DNA of 64,000 bases, from NCBI GenBank assembly GCA_964023275.1, contig OZ029916.1:43312896-43376895 (forward strand). Reading direction: 5' to 3'. Source of the DNA: Norana najaformis. Its lineage: Eukaryota > Annelida > Clitellata > Crassiclitellata > Hormogastridae. Below, piece after piece: positions 36,201 through 46,439 of the stretch. Position numbers and translations under genes: made by a program. Each line of letters opens with the position of its first letter. Position 1 is the stretch's first letter. The notes under the pieces are model-generated. The model saw only the letters and a program-made list of their open reading frames with translations, was not told the DNA's origin and searched no databases.

Positions 36201-36787
36201 CCCATTTTCCATCAACCACCTAAATGCAACCCATCTTAACCACTCTACTATTTCCATCCCTCTCTGATTCTCCCTCTCTGGTCTATCTTGAGTTTACTGG
36301 AAAGCTGTTGCAGTAGATCGATGCGAACAAGGACTTGCCACTTCATGGCGACATCATATCGTACCAGTCAAAAATGCTTATCTTCAAGACTCCCAATTTA
36401 GTAAGAACATAACAGCTATTTTGGTATGGAGGAACGAATGGTACGCAGTGAATGTCACTAACCAATCCCTCACTGCTGAGCAGTTTATCTGCATCCAGGC
36501 TTGAACTTGCTTCGAGGATCCTGGTCTGCTGGGAACCGATTTGAACAGACCAGGTTTGCTGTGTCTGTCACTCATTTGACTCAAGTAAACTCTGTGTTTA
36601 TAATCCACATTTCATTACAATTTTCGGTTCTGTTTTAATCAGCCATTCTCTATCAATCTGTTCCTTCTGCATGTTTATCACTTGTAATCAAGGTTTTTGA
36701 CTTTCTTCTGAAATAACAGCGCAAGCTCTTACGCTCGATCCTTAGTCTGAGTCTTCTTGCAATCCTTTATGAAATGCGTGCTTAATC

Positions 36788-36843
36788 CATATATATATGG
36801 ATATATATATATGGATATATGTATATATGGATATATATAAACG
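36788..36843. repeat. (ATATGG)-type low-complexity repeat
   Basis: Alternating ATATAT and ATGGATATATATAT units immediately before a SINE copy. Confidence 0.75.
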
Positions 36844-36869
36844 TCTTGCAGTTGCATCCTTTGTTTCAA

Positions 36870-37060
36870 CCACTTCCTCGTCCCCAACGTGGCTTATTTG
36901 AGAGATTTAAATCTCGGGCTAGTACGGTCCGTGCACGGAGGCCTTAAATGGCGTGGCGCCCATTCAAATGGGCAGCGGTAGTGAAGGATCTCACCAGATC
37001 AATTCTTGCAAAATGAGCAGGATCGAGGCCATATGGTCGATATATATAAAACCTATATAA
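36870..37060 (+). repeat. SINE family 1 copy
   Basis: Body landmarks are GAGATTTAAATCTCGGGCTA, GTCCGTGCACGGAGGCCTTA, AATGGCGTGGCGCCCATTCA, AATGGGCAGCGG and GTGAAGGATCTCACC, then GAGCAGGATCGAGGCCATAT and GGTCG. The tRNA head is mostly missing here. Confidence 0.75.
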
Positions 37061-37149
37061 TGCTACATTTTACATTTCCTCCTTTACTTCTGGTCCCAAA
37101 ATACTGTTCTTTTCCGATGTCTGTTTATTCTTAGAGCTTTGCATTTATT

Positions 37150-37690
37150 TTGGTAACTTGTATTACTCTGTGCTTGCATTTCTCCTAAGAAGGTTTTATG
37201 GAAATAGCAAATCCAACGCGATTTTTCACATGGATATCTGCCAAATATGCGAATACATCAGACACAAAATTTCGTTCACTCATTACATGAAACAAAATGC
37301 CAAGTCCTTAGAAAAACGATTCTTTCAAACGATCTGTGACCCTCAAATGGTACAATATTTCGCAATTTCTGTTCACTTTCCTACTAAAGATATCGTAATT
37401 GACTCAATTTTTCAACCGTGTAATAACCAATGTTAAAGTTCATGTGGCAATTTCTTTGTCTCAAAGAATCTTGCTATGTACTCTATGTATTAATTTAAAC
37501 TCTTTCAAAATGACACAGTCATCGTCATTAGAATCGGTGTAATTCAAGCAATTCAAAACTGTTCCAAATTTGGGAATCATTCATTAATAGTAACCGCAAT
37601 TGAAACAAAAATTCATCTTTAACGCCAAACTGTAAAAACATTTTCTACTGTTTCAAAGTACAAAGAGTTTTCTGTTAAATTGAAGGGCAT
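37150..37690 (+). repeat. Unclassified repeat, paired with 16440-16965
   Basis: Direct diverged partner of the 16.4 kb copy. The 92-codon frame it contains is not conserved between the copies and is not treated as a gene. Confidence 0.5.
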
Positions 37691-38393
37691 GTTGGGTAAC
37701 ACATGTTTCATTGAACCTCGAATTTTCCTCATTTTTTATATTAGCGATTCCACTTCATCACATTTCTTCTGTTTAAATCTTTCTTCTTTTCGCTTTCTTT
37801 CCTCTGCTAGCCTACTTATCCTTTCCTTCTAATATCTCTGCTGCATAATTTTTCCTCTTCTAATCTTATTATTATTGTAGGGAAACCCATAGGGGACGTG
37901 CGATTTTTTTATTTATCTAGTGCGCACTAGATAATATGTAGTGTGCACTAGTTAATATCTAGTGCGCACTAGATATTATCTATGCAAGATGGCGGACGTA
38001 AATAAAATCTATGAATATCATAGACATCATGAATAATAATTAGACTGCTGAACGCCTGGGTCTACCCGAGCTAAATTTGACGAAAAGACTTTCAGGGAAT
38101 TGCGGGTAAACATCTGGCAGAAAGCAGCTAACCACTCATTATTGTTTTAAGTTTAAAGAATAAATTTAGCAACCTCATCCCCCTTCATTGTAATTTATAG
38201 ATTTATTTATCAGGTCTACTGTCACTGTAACAAGTGCACTAAGTTCACTGGCGTGTATTATTGTACTCCATGTACAAGTTTGGTTGTCAAAAGCGATCTA
38301 TAGTCCTTATTGAACTTCCGTCGAGTTCTGTTAGGCTATTTACTTCATTGCCCTATATCTTCGTGAAGATGCCGGTTCCCATACAGACAGAGG

Positions 38394-38540
38394 CTACATG
38401 TAACAGATTTGGATCTCGGGCTAGCACGGCCGTACAAACCTTAAATGGCGTGTAACCATTCAAACGGGCAGCGATGATGAAGGATCTCACCCTATAAATT
38501 CACTGAAAAATGAATATCAGAGCTGAAGCAATACTATAGA
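38394..38540 (+). repeat. SINE family 1 copy inside TIR element
   Basis: GATCTCGGGCTAGCACGG, CCTTAAATGGCGTG, CATTCAAACGGGCAGCG, GATGAAGGATCTCACCC and TTCACTGAAAAATGA, as in the other family-1 copies. Confidence 0.7.
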
Positions 38541-38689
38541 CAAACGTAAACATTTTGTTGTATGTGTTTCTTAAATTTGACCACTTCATGACTTGAGGTG
38601 AAATGAACCAGACCTATACAAATGTCATAAGTCAAGGAATTACTTCATACAATACTAACACTAGTTTTGCTCTTTCACAGATGGTACCC

Positions 38690-38900
38690 TGACACCCCTT
38701 CTTCCTCTTATCTCTCTCCTATCCAACTCCAAACACCATCCCCGTAGCTGCCGCCCTGTCTCTCCGTCTGACTTTTGGATCTTGGCCTTGAATCGAACTC
38801 TTTTACCTATCGATTTTGTTTTGACTGAGCGCCTGTGAATAGCTGGTCCCCGCGTTGGACGTTGCAGAAATCTCGGAATTACGATTACGATTTTGGTTAT
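38690..38900 (+). mobile_element. CR1-like LINE 3'-end copy inside TIR element
   Basis: CTTTTGGATCTTGGCC, CCTATCGATTTTGTTTTGAC, TGAGCGCCTGTGAA and a terminal ATTACGATTACGATT tail match the 26-27 kb LINE. Confidence 0.75.
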
Positions 38901-40245
38901 TCTAAAATCAAAATTTAAGGACTTTAATTAAATCACAAGTGTTTTTTGTCTGACTGTTTCTTTGGTCATAACAGCAGTTTTAGTTTTAATTTTGTTTCAT
39001 TTTATATAACATTTCCAATAACTATCAAAAGAAAAACTTAGCAACTGTTCATGCTAGTGGCGAAAACCTAACTGATGGAAGGCAATGGGGCATTATTGTA
39101 AACCCTTTAAAACAGTCCTTTTAACTATAACAATGCAGCTGAAGGCTCCGTTGATGTACAGACAAAAATAGCAATCCAGGCACTACACTTAAGTGTAAAA
39201 TGTAAGAACTTGTTGACCAAATATCACTCCTATTATCTGGAACAATAACTTTTTAATCACAAGCAACAAAAATCAAGTCATTTGAAATTCTGAAATTCTT
39301 GATAAACCAACTTATATATACATGTACATACACAACAATAATCTGAAAAAATAACAAAAATGAAAAAGGAATCTCAGAAAGCTATAATTATGCATGTTCT
39401 ATATATAAACCGAAAACACGGATGAACAGTGACTCAAAGGCAAAGAACTTCTGAAGATGCCGAACAAGTTGGCATTAAACATTTAAGAATACTTCAAACA
39501 ACCAGGCATGAAAGAATGACATAAAATTTACTGCTGGGCAAATAATACATTCTAATTGCTGTTAAATCTAAGATTTTTTCCTCTTAATTTATCCGAAAAA
39601 TTTTACTCATGCCATAAAAATGTTCACATATTCATTGATGACTAAACGTACGATATTGATAATATGGCTTTCAAAAACATCGAGTACACATGAATGATCC
39701 TCAGCTGCTTCCAAGAACAAGTGAGAATGCTGTATTCTTTCCAAAACTGCTACCTGCAAAGCAAGGCGCAAATTCCGTTGCTTTGGAACTGAATTATCTG
39801 CTCGGCCACACACAAAAAGAATACAATGTTCAGTAACATTACATACAGTTACAACTGACTGGCTGGGATACAACAACCACCAGCATTTTGTGATTAATCA
39901 GTTTGCCGTTCTCCACAACTTTTGAACTACAAATTAGGGATGATCAGCACCATGCACAAGCAAGTATCTTACATAGTTTGCGAGAACCATATCCAGCTAC
40001 GTAGGCGACAATGTTTCCACCGAACTCAGACAACTGAATTTGATTAGGAGTGACAGCATAGTCATGATCACTTATATTAACGTCACTTTAGCTCAAACCA
40101 CATCGTTTTAAAATCTCTGCACGTGATGTCTATGATCAATTACTTCTTTTATTTACGTCCGCCATCTTGCATAGATATTATCTAGTGCGCACTAGATAAA
40201 TAAAAAACCGCATGTCCCCTGTGGGGTTCCCTATTATTGTTGTTG

Positions 40246-40307
40246 TTATTATTATTATTATATTATTATTATTAATTATTATTATTATTATTACGATTAC
40301 TATTACT

Positions 40308-40363
<56 letters not shown>

Positions 40364-40382
40364 TATTATTATTTTTATTACC
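40246..40382. repeat. (TTA)n/(TCA)n trinucleotide microsatellite
   Basis: Runs of ATT followed by about 17 CAT units. It lies directly outside the TIR element, so it may be the insertion target or have grown from it. Produces false polyIle/polyMet frames. Confidence 0.95.
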
Positions 40383-40525
40383 ATTGTCATTACACCACTT
40401 ACTTGTTCCAGAAGATTTCGGTGTGTAGCGATCCTCCCTTTAATTCGCCTTTCTATTTGGTTGACCTATGCTAAGAACAGATTACTTACCTACTTAGTTA
40501 GTGTTTAGTAGTTTAGTGTAGTTCG

Positions 40526-40603
40526 TTTGTAGGAGTAGATTTGTATACAGAGGCTGTGGTTAGGTTTGTAGGAGTAGATTTGTATACAGAGGCTGTGGTT
40601 AGG
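40526..40603. repeat. 39-bp perfect tandem duplication
   Basis: Two identical head-to-tail 39-bp units beginning TTTGTAGGAGTAGATTTG (40526-40564 and 40565-40603). Perfect identity means it is recent. About 200 bp outside the inverted repeat of the next unit. Confidence 0.95.
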
Positions 40604-41109
40604 ATAGTTCAGTGTGCAGGCCAAAGTAAAAGAGAAATAGCTAGACCATAGAACATGCTTAAGTAGGAACATGGGCTTAATGAATCGTATGGGACTGTGC
40701 CACGTCAGCGAGGCGGATTATAAACTACATGACCATTTTTCAAAGGAACTAATTTGATATGACAGAGCAGATTTGAAAATTGAACATTGGATGATGTCAT
40801 CGAGCAGACGACAATTATAACACTGGATCACAACGATTTTGCTACTGAAAGTAATGCATGTGCCTTATATTGATTCAAATGTGCTGATTCCAAAAATGAA
40901 GTCAGAATCTGCCCAGCACGTCTAGATTTTAAGTTATGCATGCATTCAAGTAATGACGTAAGGACTCGTTTTCGGTTATGTCTGTACATTCTGTTGTATG
41001 TGTCTCCACGATTGCTGCCAATGATACGTGCATGCCTGCAAGTGTCGCCTGAAATATTCCTAACAGCAAGCCTGCAGCAGCCGCTAGACATGATTGGGCA
41101 TGTCAGCGA

Positions 41110-41140
41110 GCTGACGTCAGCATCAATACCAGTATATAAG
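41110..41140 (+). promoter_or_regulatory. CRE palindrome plus TATA box
   Basis: The 12-bp perfect palindrome GCTGACGTCAGC (41110-41121) contains the consensus CRE TGACGTCA. Twelve bases later TATATAAG (41133-41140) sits about 72 bp before the ATG at 41212, the right distance for a TATA-driven start near 41165. It lies between the left inverted repeat and the ORF, so the unit appears to carry its own promoter. Confidence 0.55.
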
Positions 41141-41211
41141 GCGAGATTGCGTAGAACGAAGGTAAAGTTTTCTTATATAGCTGTAGCTAGTGTGTGAGAT
41201 TTAATTTTGAA

Positions 41212-42885
41212 ATGAATAGGCGAGGCTGTGTTAACCATCCAGACAATTTTTGCTATGTTTGTGGTAAATATACTCTTTGTGACCAGCGCAAGAAGTTAAC
41301 TAAGAGAGTGATGATTGCTTACAAGTATTATTTTGGATGCCAAATCGGAGACCAGGATAAAAGTTGGGCACCTCATGTCTGCTGCACCGTGTGCTACTCT
41401 GGGCTTACACAGTGGCTGAATGGCAAAAGGAATTCAATGCCGTTTGCTGTGCCTATGGTGTGGCGCGAGCCAAGAAATCATCATGGAGACTGTTATTTCT
41501 GCATTACTAAAGTTGCTGGATGTTCAAAGAAAAATAAGTCTAAAATCGTTTATCCTGATTGCAAGTCCGCTCAAAAGCCAGTGCCGCATGATGATGAGAA
41601 TCCAGTACCATTTCCGCCTGCTGCGGGTGCTGATGAAACGGACAGTTCTGATGGTAATACAGAAGATGACGTCACTGTTTATGAATCCAGTGATCAAGAT
41701 TTGGAAGAGGGTAGGCCGAATTTGATAAGGCAAGTTGAGTTAGATGATCTGGTGAGGGACCTATCTTTGTCAAAGGAGAAATCTGAACTGTTAGCCTCCA
41801 GACTAGGGGAGTGGAACTTGCTTCAAAAAGGTACCACAACATCACACTTCCGTTATCGTCACAAACAGTTAGCTACATGTTACAAACTGGAAAATGATAT
41901 CTATTTCTGTATTGACGTGAACGGTCTCATGCTGAATTTAGGTTGCGAATACGTTCCTGATCAGTGGAGACTGTTCATAGATTCCAGCCAAGCGAGCTTG
42001 AAAGCTGTGTTGGTGCACAGTGGTAACGAAAAGCCGTCTGTTCCTATAGCCCACGCTGTAGGCCTCAAAGAGACATATGAATCAATGAAACTCATTTTGA
42101 AAGTGATCAACTACTCAGACCACAAATGGAACATCTGTGCGGACCTCAAAGTGGTAGCACTTATTCTAGGCCTACAGCTGGGGTACACAAAACATATGTG
42201 CTTTTTGTGCTTGTGGGACAGTCGTGATGACAGCAACCATTACAAAGTGAAACTGTGGCCTCCTAGATCTGAGCACATTGTTGGTCGGCACAACGTGCAA
42301 CACGAACCATTGGTTGATCCATTGAAAGTGTACTTACCACCACTTCACATTAAACTGGGACTCATGAGGAATTTCGTAGTGACAATGGATCGTACTGGAC
42401 AAGGCTTCCAGTATCTGAGAGATAAATTTGGAGCAGTCAAAACTGATGCTAAGCTGAAGGCTGGGATTTTTATTGGGCCAGAAATCCGCGACCTAATGCG
42501 TGATACTGTATTTAGAACCAAGCTCAACCCACTGGAATTTGCCGCTTGGGATGTATGTAGGTTGGTGGTGCAAAACTTCCTTGGGAATCACCGAGCTGAG
42601 AACTATGCTGAACTCGTTAGCAACATGCTAACAGCATATAAGCAACTCGGCTGCCGGATGTCACTAAAAATACATTTCTTACATTCCCATCTGGATTTTT
42701 TCCCACCAAACTTGGGTGATGTAAGCGATGAGCATGGAGAGAGATTCCGTCAAGACATCTCCACCTTTGAAGCAAGATATCAGGGCCACTGCAATTCCAA
42801 CATAATGGGCGATTACTGCTGGTTTCTGCAGCGGGCAACAGCGGCCACTCACAAGCGCAAGAGCAAGTGTCTAAAGCACTTTTGA
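41212..42885 (+). CDS. Intact 557-aa protein of an uncharacterised invertebrate family
   Basis: A single intronless frame from ATG 41212 to TGA 42883-42885. The frame is open further 5', but this is the first ATG. The N-terminus is Cys/His-rich and probably metal-binding: NHPDNFCYVCG, HVCCTVC and HHGDCYFC (residues 8-97). An acidic low-complexity linker follows (about 127-170), then a conserved-looking core: WRLFIDSSQASLK (252-264), ICADLKVVALILG (308-320), CFLCLWDSR (330-338), LPPLHIKLG (375-383), LKIHFLHSHLDFFP (485-498), DEHGERFRQDI (506-516) and a basic C-terminus. I recall similar hypothetical proteins, often multi-copy, in arthropod and other invertebrate genomes, but I cannot name the family. 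D257, D311 and E510 are possible DDE-type residues; that is inference. The inverted repeats around it favour a transposon protein; a domesticated gene is the alternative. Confidence 0.85.
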   Translation: MNRRGCVNHPDNFCYVCGKYTLCDQRKKLTKRVMIAYKYYFGCQIGDQDKSWAPHVCCTVCYSGLTQWLNGKRNSMPFAVPMVWREPRNHHGDCYFCITKVAGCSKKNKSKIVYPDCKSAQKPVPHDDENPVPFPPAAGADETDSSDGNTEDDVTVYESSDQDLEEGRPNLIRQVELDDLVRDLSLSKEKSELLASRLGEWNLLQKGTTTSHFRYRHKQLATCYKLENDIYFCIDVNGLMLNLGCEYVPDQWRLFIDSSQASLKAVLVHSGNEKPSVPIAHAVGLKETYESMKLILKVINYSDHKWNICADLKVVALILGLQLGYTKHMCFLCLWDSRDDSNHYKVKLWPPRSEHIVGRHNVQHEPLVDPLKVYLPPLHIKLGLMRNFVVTMDRTGQGFQYLRDKFGAVKTDAKLKAGIFIGPEIRDLMRDTVFRTKLNPLEFAAWDVCRLVVQNFLGNHRAENYAELVSNMLTAYKQLGCRMSLKIHFLHSHLDFFPPNLGDVSDEHGERFRQDISTFEARYQGHCNSNIMGDYCWFLQRATAATHKRKSKCLKHF

Positions 42886-43262
42886 ACTCGTATACGACGT
42901 ATAGAGTTAAGCTAGAGACAAAATTTCGAAATGTATGCTTTCATCTGAGTAACATACATATATTTATATTACATTTTAAAACATATTTTAATTTCAAGTT
43001 ATAAAAGAATAACATTTCGTTTCTTGTTATGAATACTCTGAGTTTGGATAATTACACAGTTATAAGGAAATACTAGTTCTGTAAAGAGTTTGCATAATTA
43101 TTAGCATGTATGCTGCATATCTTAAGATCCTGACGTGCTACACAAAATCTGACTTCAGATTTGGAATCAGCAGATTCGATTTAGTGTAGTACACATAACA
43201 TATGCCTAGTAGCAGGCGAAAACATTTTTCGTGTGATCCAGTGTATAATCGAACTACGGTGT

Positions 43263-44004
43263 ACTGACAAACTGGCTCATGGTCGGGCATTTTGTCCTCT
43301 GAGATTCTTTCTTAACGCATTTCAGTTGTGTTGCTCGTTGGTCCTGTCTACTGAAGCATGAAAAAACTAAGACTTTAAGGAAAACGTTTGTAGTTGAAGA
43401 AAGAGTGCGACAAATTGTAATTTAAAAGTAGCTCGATAACTTTGTTCGAACATTTATCGATAGCTTGTTTTCTGTGACTGGCGCCGCTGCGCGACGCTAC
43501 GAACTGAAGATTTAATTTTGAGACCAATTGCAATTGATTCTCCGAAGAGTTAGTAAAATGCTATCATCGGAGACCAGTTGCAAACTGGGCACCAAAATCC
43601 GTTCGACAACATAACAAACCAATTTAAAATTTAATTAGCCAAATATATGCATACTGATTGTGAATGGCTGCCTCAGGCAATTGCAGGTTGTCGCTATTTC
43701 CGCTGGGCTGCTTCAATTCTATTTGTGCGTTCGGATTCATTGTGGTTCTGAGTCCTCATTTCAGTGTCATCACCTGCTTCCGATATTGTGGAGTTCCAGC
43801 CAACACTCGAGTCACTTGTATAAATACAGTTTTGCTGATGTCATGACGCCGAATGATGCATAAATTTGTTAAATGCGAGAGCTTCATGCCATCTGTAGCC
43901 GGAGAATCACAATTCGACAAGGCGAACCCTTCTGTTCTGGTTTCGACGGTCGATGGGCCAAGACTCTTCATATGGTGTCGTTTGTCAAGCATGATTGGGA
44001 ATTC
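43263..44004. other. Stretch right of the inverted-repeat unit
   Basis: No gene or recognised repeat. Short overlapping frames at 43660-44044 show no motif. Confidence 0.4.
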
Positions 44005-44215
44005 GTTGGTCGGTTTATTTTATTATTATCTCTGCATTTATTAAGCGCCTCTGTCAATTACTAAGCATCAAACGATGGCGCTGAACAATTGTGAGTGCAG
44101 GACTTGCACAAGGTCCCTACAACAGTAACCGCCTTAGCAAGTAGGCTCGAACCTGTACACTCCGCATTACAAGCCGACCGCTCTAACCAATCAGCCACCT
44201 TGCCCAACAGTACGT
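44005..44215 (-). repeat. tRNA-derived SINE family 2, near full length
   Basis: The reverse complement starts GGGCAAGGTGGCTGATTGG and TTAGAGCGGTCGGCTTGTAA (A-box-like), then B box ACAGGTTCGAGCC. The body follows (GTAGGGACCTTGTGCAAGTC, ACAATTGTTCAGCGCCATCG), with tail GGCGCTTAATAAATGCAGAG and ATAATAA. The best copy for reading the tRNA head of this family. Confidence 0.8.
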
Positions 44216-45540
44216 GTCTGTGATACCCGTTTTCAGCAATGCGTCTACAGAGACATCCTGCCATTTCTGTGTAACTCTTGTTGTCTTCAAGTCTCATTGA
44301 GAATCCAGGCCTTTCAAGAGGATGCTTATTCGCCAGCTTTATACACAGTAAATGCTTGAAGATTAAGTACCGTAAAACTTATCGACAACAGTAAACATAG
44401 CCAATTTTTCTGTAAAAACTAACTAGTGAAAGTCCTATGCGAGTTTCAACAGTTCAAAAAAACATGGGTACTTAACACAATTTTTACCGTGTGTCAGTTA
44501 CAGTTTTTGATATATTTGATATTTGTTTTTTTTGCGTTTACCTTCTCTTCACTAACTTTTCAAAGTTCTAAAGAGGTATGTTAGAATGAAGCATTTTATA
44601 AAAGCAGACCCTGCCGAGGGTTTTGACGTGATCTGTAGTTGTTCTTTTTGGAGCACTCCAAGGTCTCGAGTAACGAGATTCGTTCCCAGCCCGCGATTGC
44701 TGCCGATGGTTTCCTCGTTTCGTCCCAGCAGGTGCTTGTTGTGTGCCCATTCATATTTGTATTTGTATTTGATAACTTGTATTTGACAACTTATATAGCG
44801 CTTCTTACAGAACAAACTACTCAGAGGCGCTTCCAGCGTGAGCGCCCCTGGGAAATAAGAACTATGAATATGAACCCCCTGACTGCATACAGCTTGAACA
44901 GCCTACTTAAGACATCCTGGGCTGCGCTCTGCGTCATAAATGCCTGCAATAAGCCAGTGTGTCAGATAGGTGACAGCCAAACGTCTAGCTGTCACCTACC
45001 TGACATACTTTCGAAGCACTGTGAATTCCTGGACACTTGTAAAGAAAGTCTGGCGCAAATAAATTCAGTTGTGCACGTTGAACGTCCTAAGAAACCCTCT
45101 GTAAAAGACCCATACATTTCACCGATCTCTTTGACTTAACTCGAAATAAGGATTTGGCCGATTTACAAGCGACTGAAATAGAAAATAAAACGATTGGTTC
45201 GACTGCCTTCGTTCTAAACGTAATAAAGCATGAAAATGTTTCGCAAAAGAAACGGAGATTAACCGGTCGACGAAGACCTGAGATTGAACAAAACGTTTCA
45301 ACTGCGGAGATTCAAGAGTGGAACCCGGTCCTGTCCTGCATATCATAAGACATGCCATAAGTGTTCTAAGAAACACCATCATTCAGGGTGTTGAAGACAA
45401 AAACACAGCATGGCTGAACGGACATTTCAATCGCTCACTCGTGAAGCGCCGCTCCACGTCAACTCAATTCACCCCAAAAGTAAAGAACTGGACAAGACGT
45501 TGAGGGTGGAGAGATTGGTGTTCGTGGAGAACAACTAGTC
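44216..45540. other. Gene-poor stretch, probable decayed retroelement
   Basis: A plus-strand frame (about 44870-45139) and shorter ones to 45503 precede a retropepsin-like segment and may be remnants of the same LTR element, but no gag or polymerase motif is readable. Near 44770-44860 is an AACTTATATAGCGCTTCTTA-type block resembling L2/SINE tails. Confidence 0.4.
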
Positions 45541-45541
45541 T

Positions 45542-45724
45542 TCTGAATATCTTCGTCCCACAGTACTTGTGAGCAGATGTCCCAAATCCGTAGTAATTGA
45601 CTCTGGAGCTGCAGCCAATATATTTGACAGTTCGACTCTGGTTTCAGTTTTGAACCGCGCTGTAAAACGCGAATTTCATCCGTGGCCAGAAATTGAAGAT
45701 ATCCTCTTCGCAATAAATGGGTAA
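45542..45724 (+). mobile_element. LTR-retrotransposon aspartic-protease remnant
   Basis: The plus-strand frame contains CPKSVVIDSGAAANIFDSST, with the retropepsin-type DSGA active-site motif (Asp codon 45599-45601), followed by a plausible protease continuation and a stop at about 45722. This is typical of Ty3/Gypsy-like pol starts. No reverse transcriptase follows, so it is a fragment. Confidence 0.55.
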
Positions 45725-45849
45725 ATTGTATTTCGCAAATTGGGTCGTTCAGGACTAGTTGATTTTACGATAAAGGGGTTAGAAACTTCTCAGGATGGCC
45801 ACTGGATCATCAATCAAGAGGGTCTACCGTTCAAAGTACATCCTCTTTA

Positions 45850-46439
45850 AAACAGTTTCCGCCTTTGAAACCTGTTTTCCAGCAATGATTCCAGTAGCAA
45901 TATTATTGTTTCCGGAATCATTGCGTTGCGCGAGAGAACTTCAATAGCATTTAATTAACTGTGCTACTGAAGCTAGCAGGTCAATGCAAAGCTTGTGATG
46001 GAAGAAGAAAAGATAGTAAAGTAAACAAATTACAGTTTAACAAGTGACAGAAATGACATGCAAAAGCAGCAAAAATTCAATACCAATATTGTTAATAATA
46101 GTAATACTTTGAGGACTTCTATAGCGCCACTGTAATACTGCTCAAGGCATCAGTCGATGGTCGCTACTAACCAGAATCGTTGTGCAAACCATAAACCACA
46201 TGAGTCAAGTTGAAAGGAATCCGAGTAGACACGGAACACCTTGCGAAGGAAATGAGTCCAGGGAAAGCTAGGCATTTGGTAGAGATCTTAAACCGAACAC
46301 AAACTCTGCAGAGCGAACATTTGCCGAATAAGTTCTCAGAGCCTACGGCCAGCGACATAAAGGCACGCCTAAACGTTACTATTTGTTATTAATATTCACT
46401 TTTCAAACCAGTTTCCCACTGCCATGCTTTCGATTAGTG
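45850..46439. other. Intergenic stretch
   Basis: Holds one dispersed ACTTCTATAGCGCCACTGTA tail motif (about 46110-46165). No gene recognised. Confidence 0.4.

Larger units (their letters stand above)
37878..40233. mobile_element. TIR-bounded DNA-transposon-like element, non-autonomous
   Basis: Left end TAGGGAAACCCATAGGGGAC and right end GTCCCCTGTGGGGTTCCCTA are inverted repeats that stay alignable for about 100 bp to GCAAGATGGCGGACGTAAAT. Candidate target duplication TTATTG (37872-37877 and 40234-40239), although the flank is TTA-rich. Each terminus contains the palindrome CTAGTGCGCACTAG: one unit on the right and three variants in tandem on the left. The interior has no transposase frame and holds a SINE (38394-38540) and a LINE tail (38690-38900). 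Confidence 0.75.
40805..43262. mobile_element. Inverted-repeat-flanked single-ORF unit, candidate novel transposon
   Basis: The intact ORF at 41212-42885 is enclosed by diverged inverted repeats. Matching blocks are ACACTGGATCACA (40820-40832 versus 43232-43244), TGCTGATTCCAAA (40882-40894 versus 43160-43172), TGAAGTCAGA (40897-40906 versus 43148-43157) and AGCACGTC (40915-40922 versus 43132-43139). They are collinear, and the last three have identical spacing in both arms. Similarity fades near 40805/43262 outside and 40970/43080 inside. I find no clean target-site duplication, so exact ends are uncertain. Confidence 0.6.

Noticed and set aside
40178..40508. Polymethionine and polyisoleucine frames on both strands
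   Set aside because: Artefacts of the TTA/TCA microsatellite next to the TIR element.
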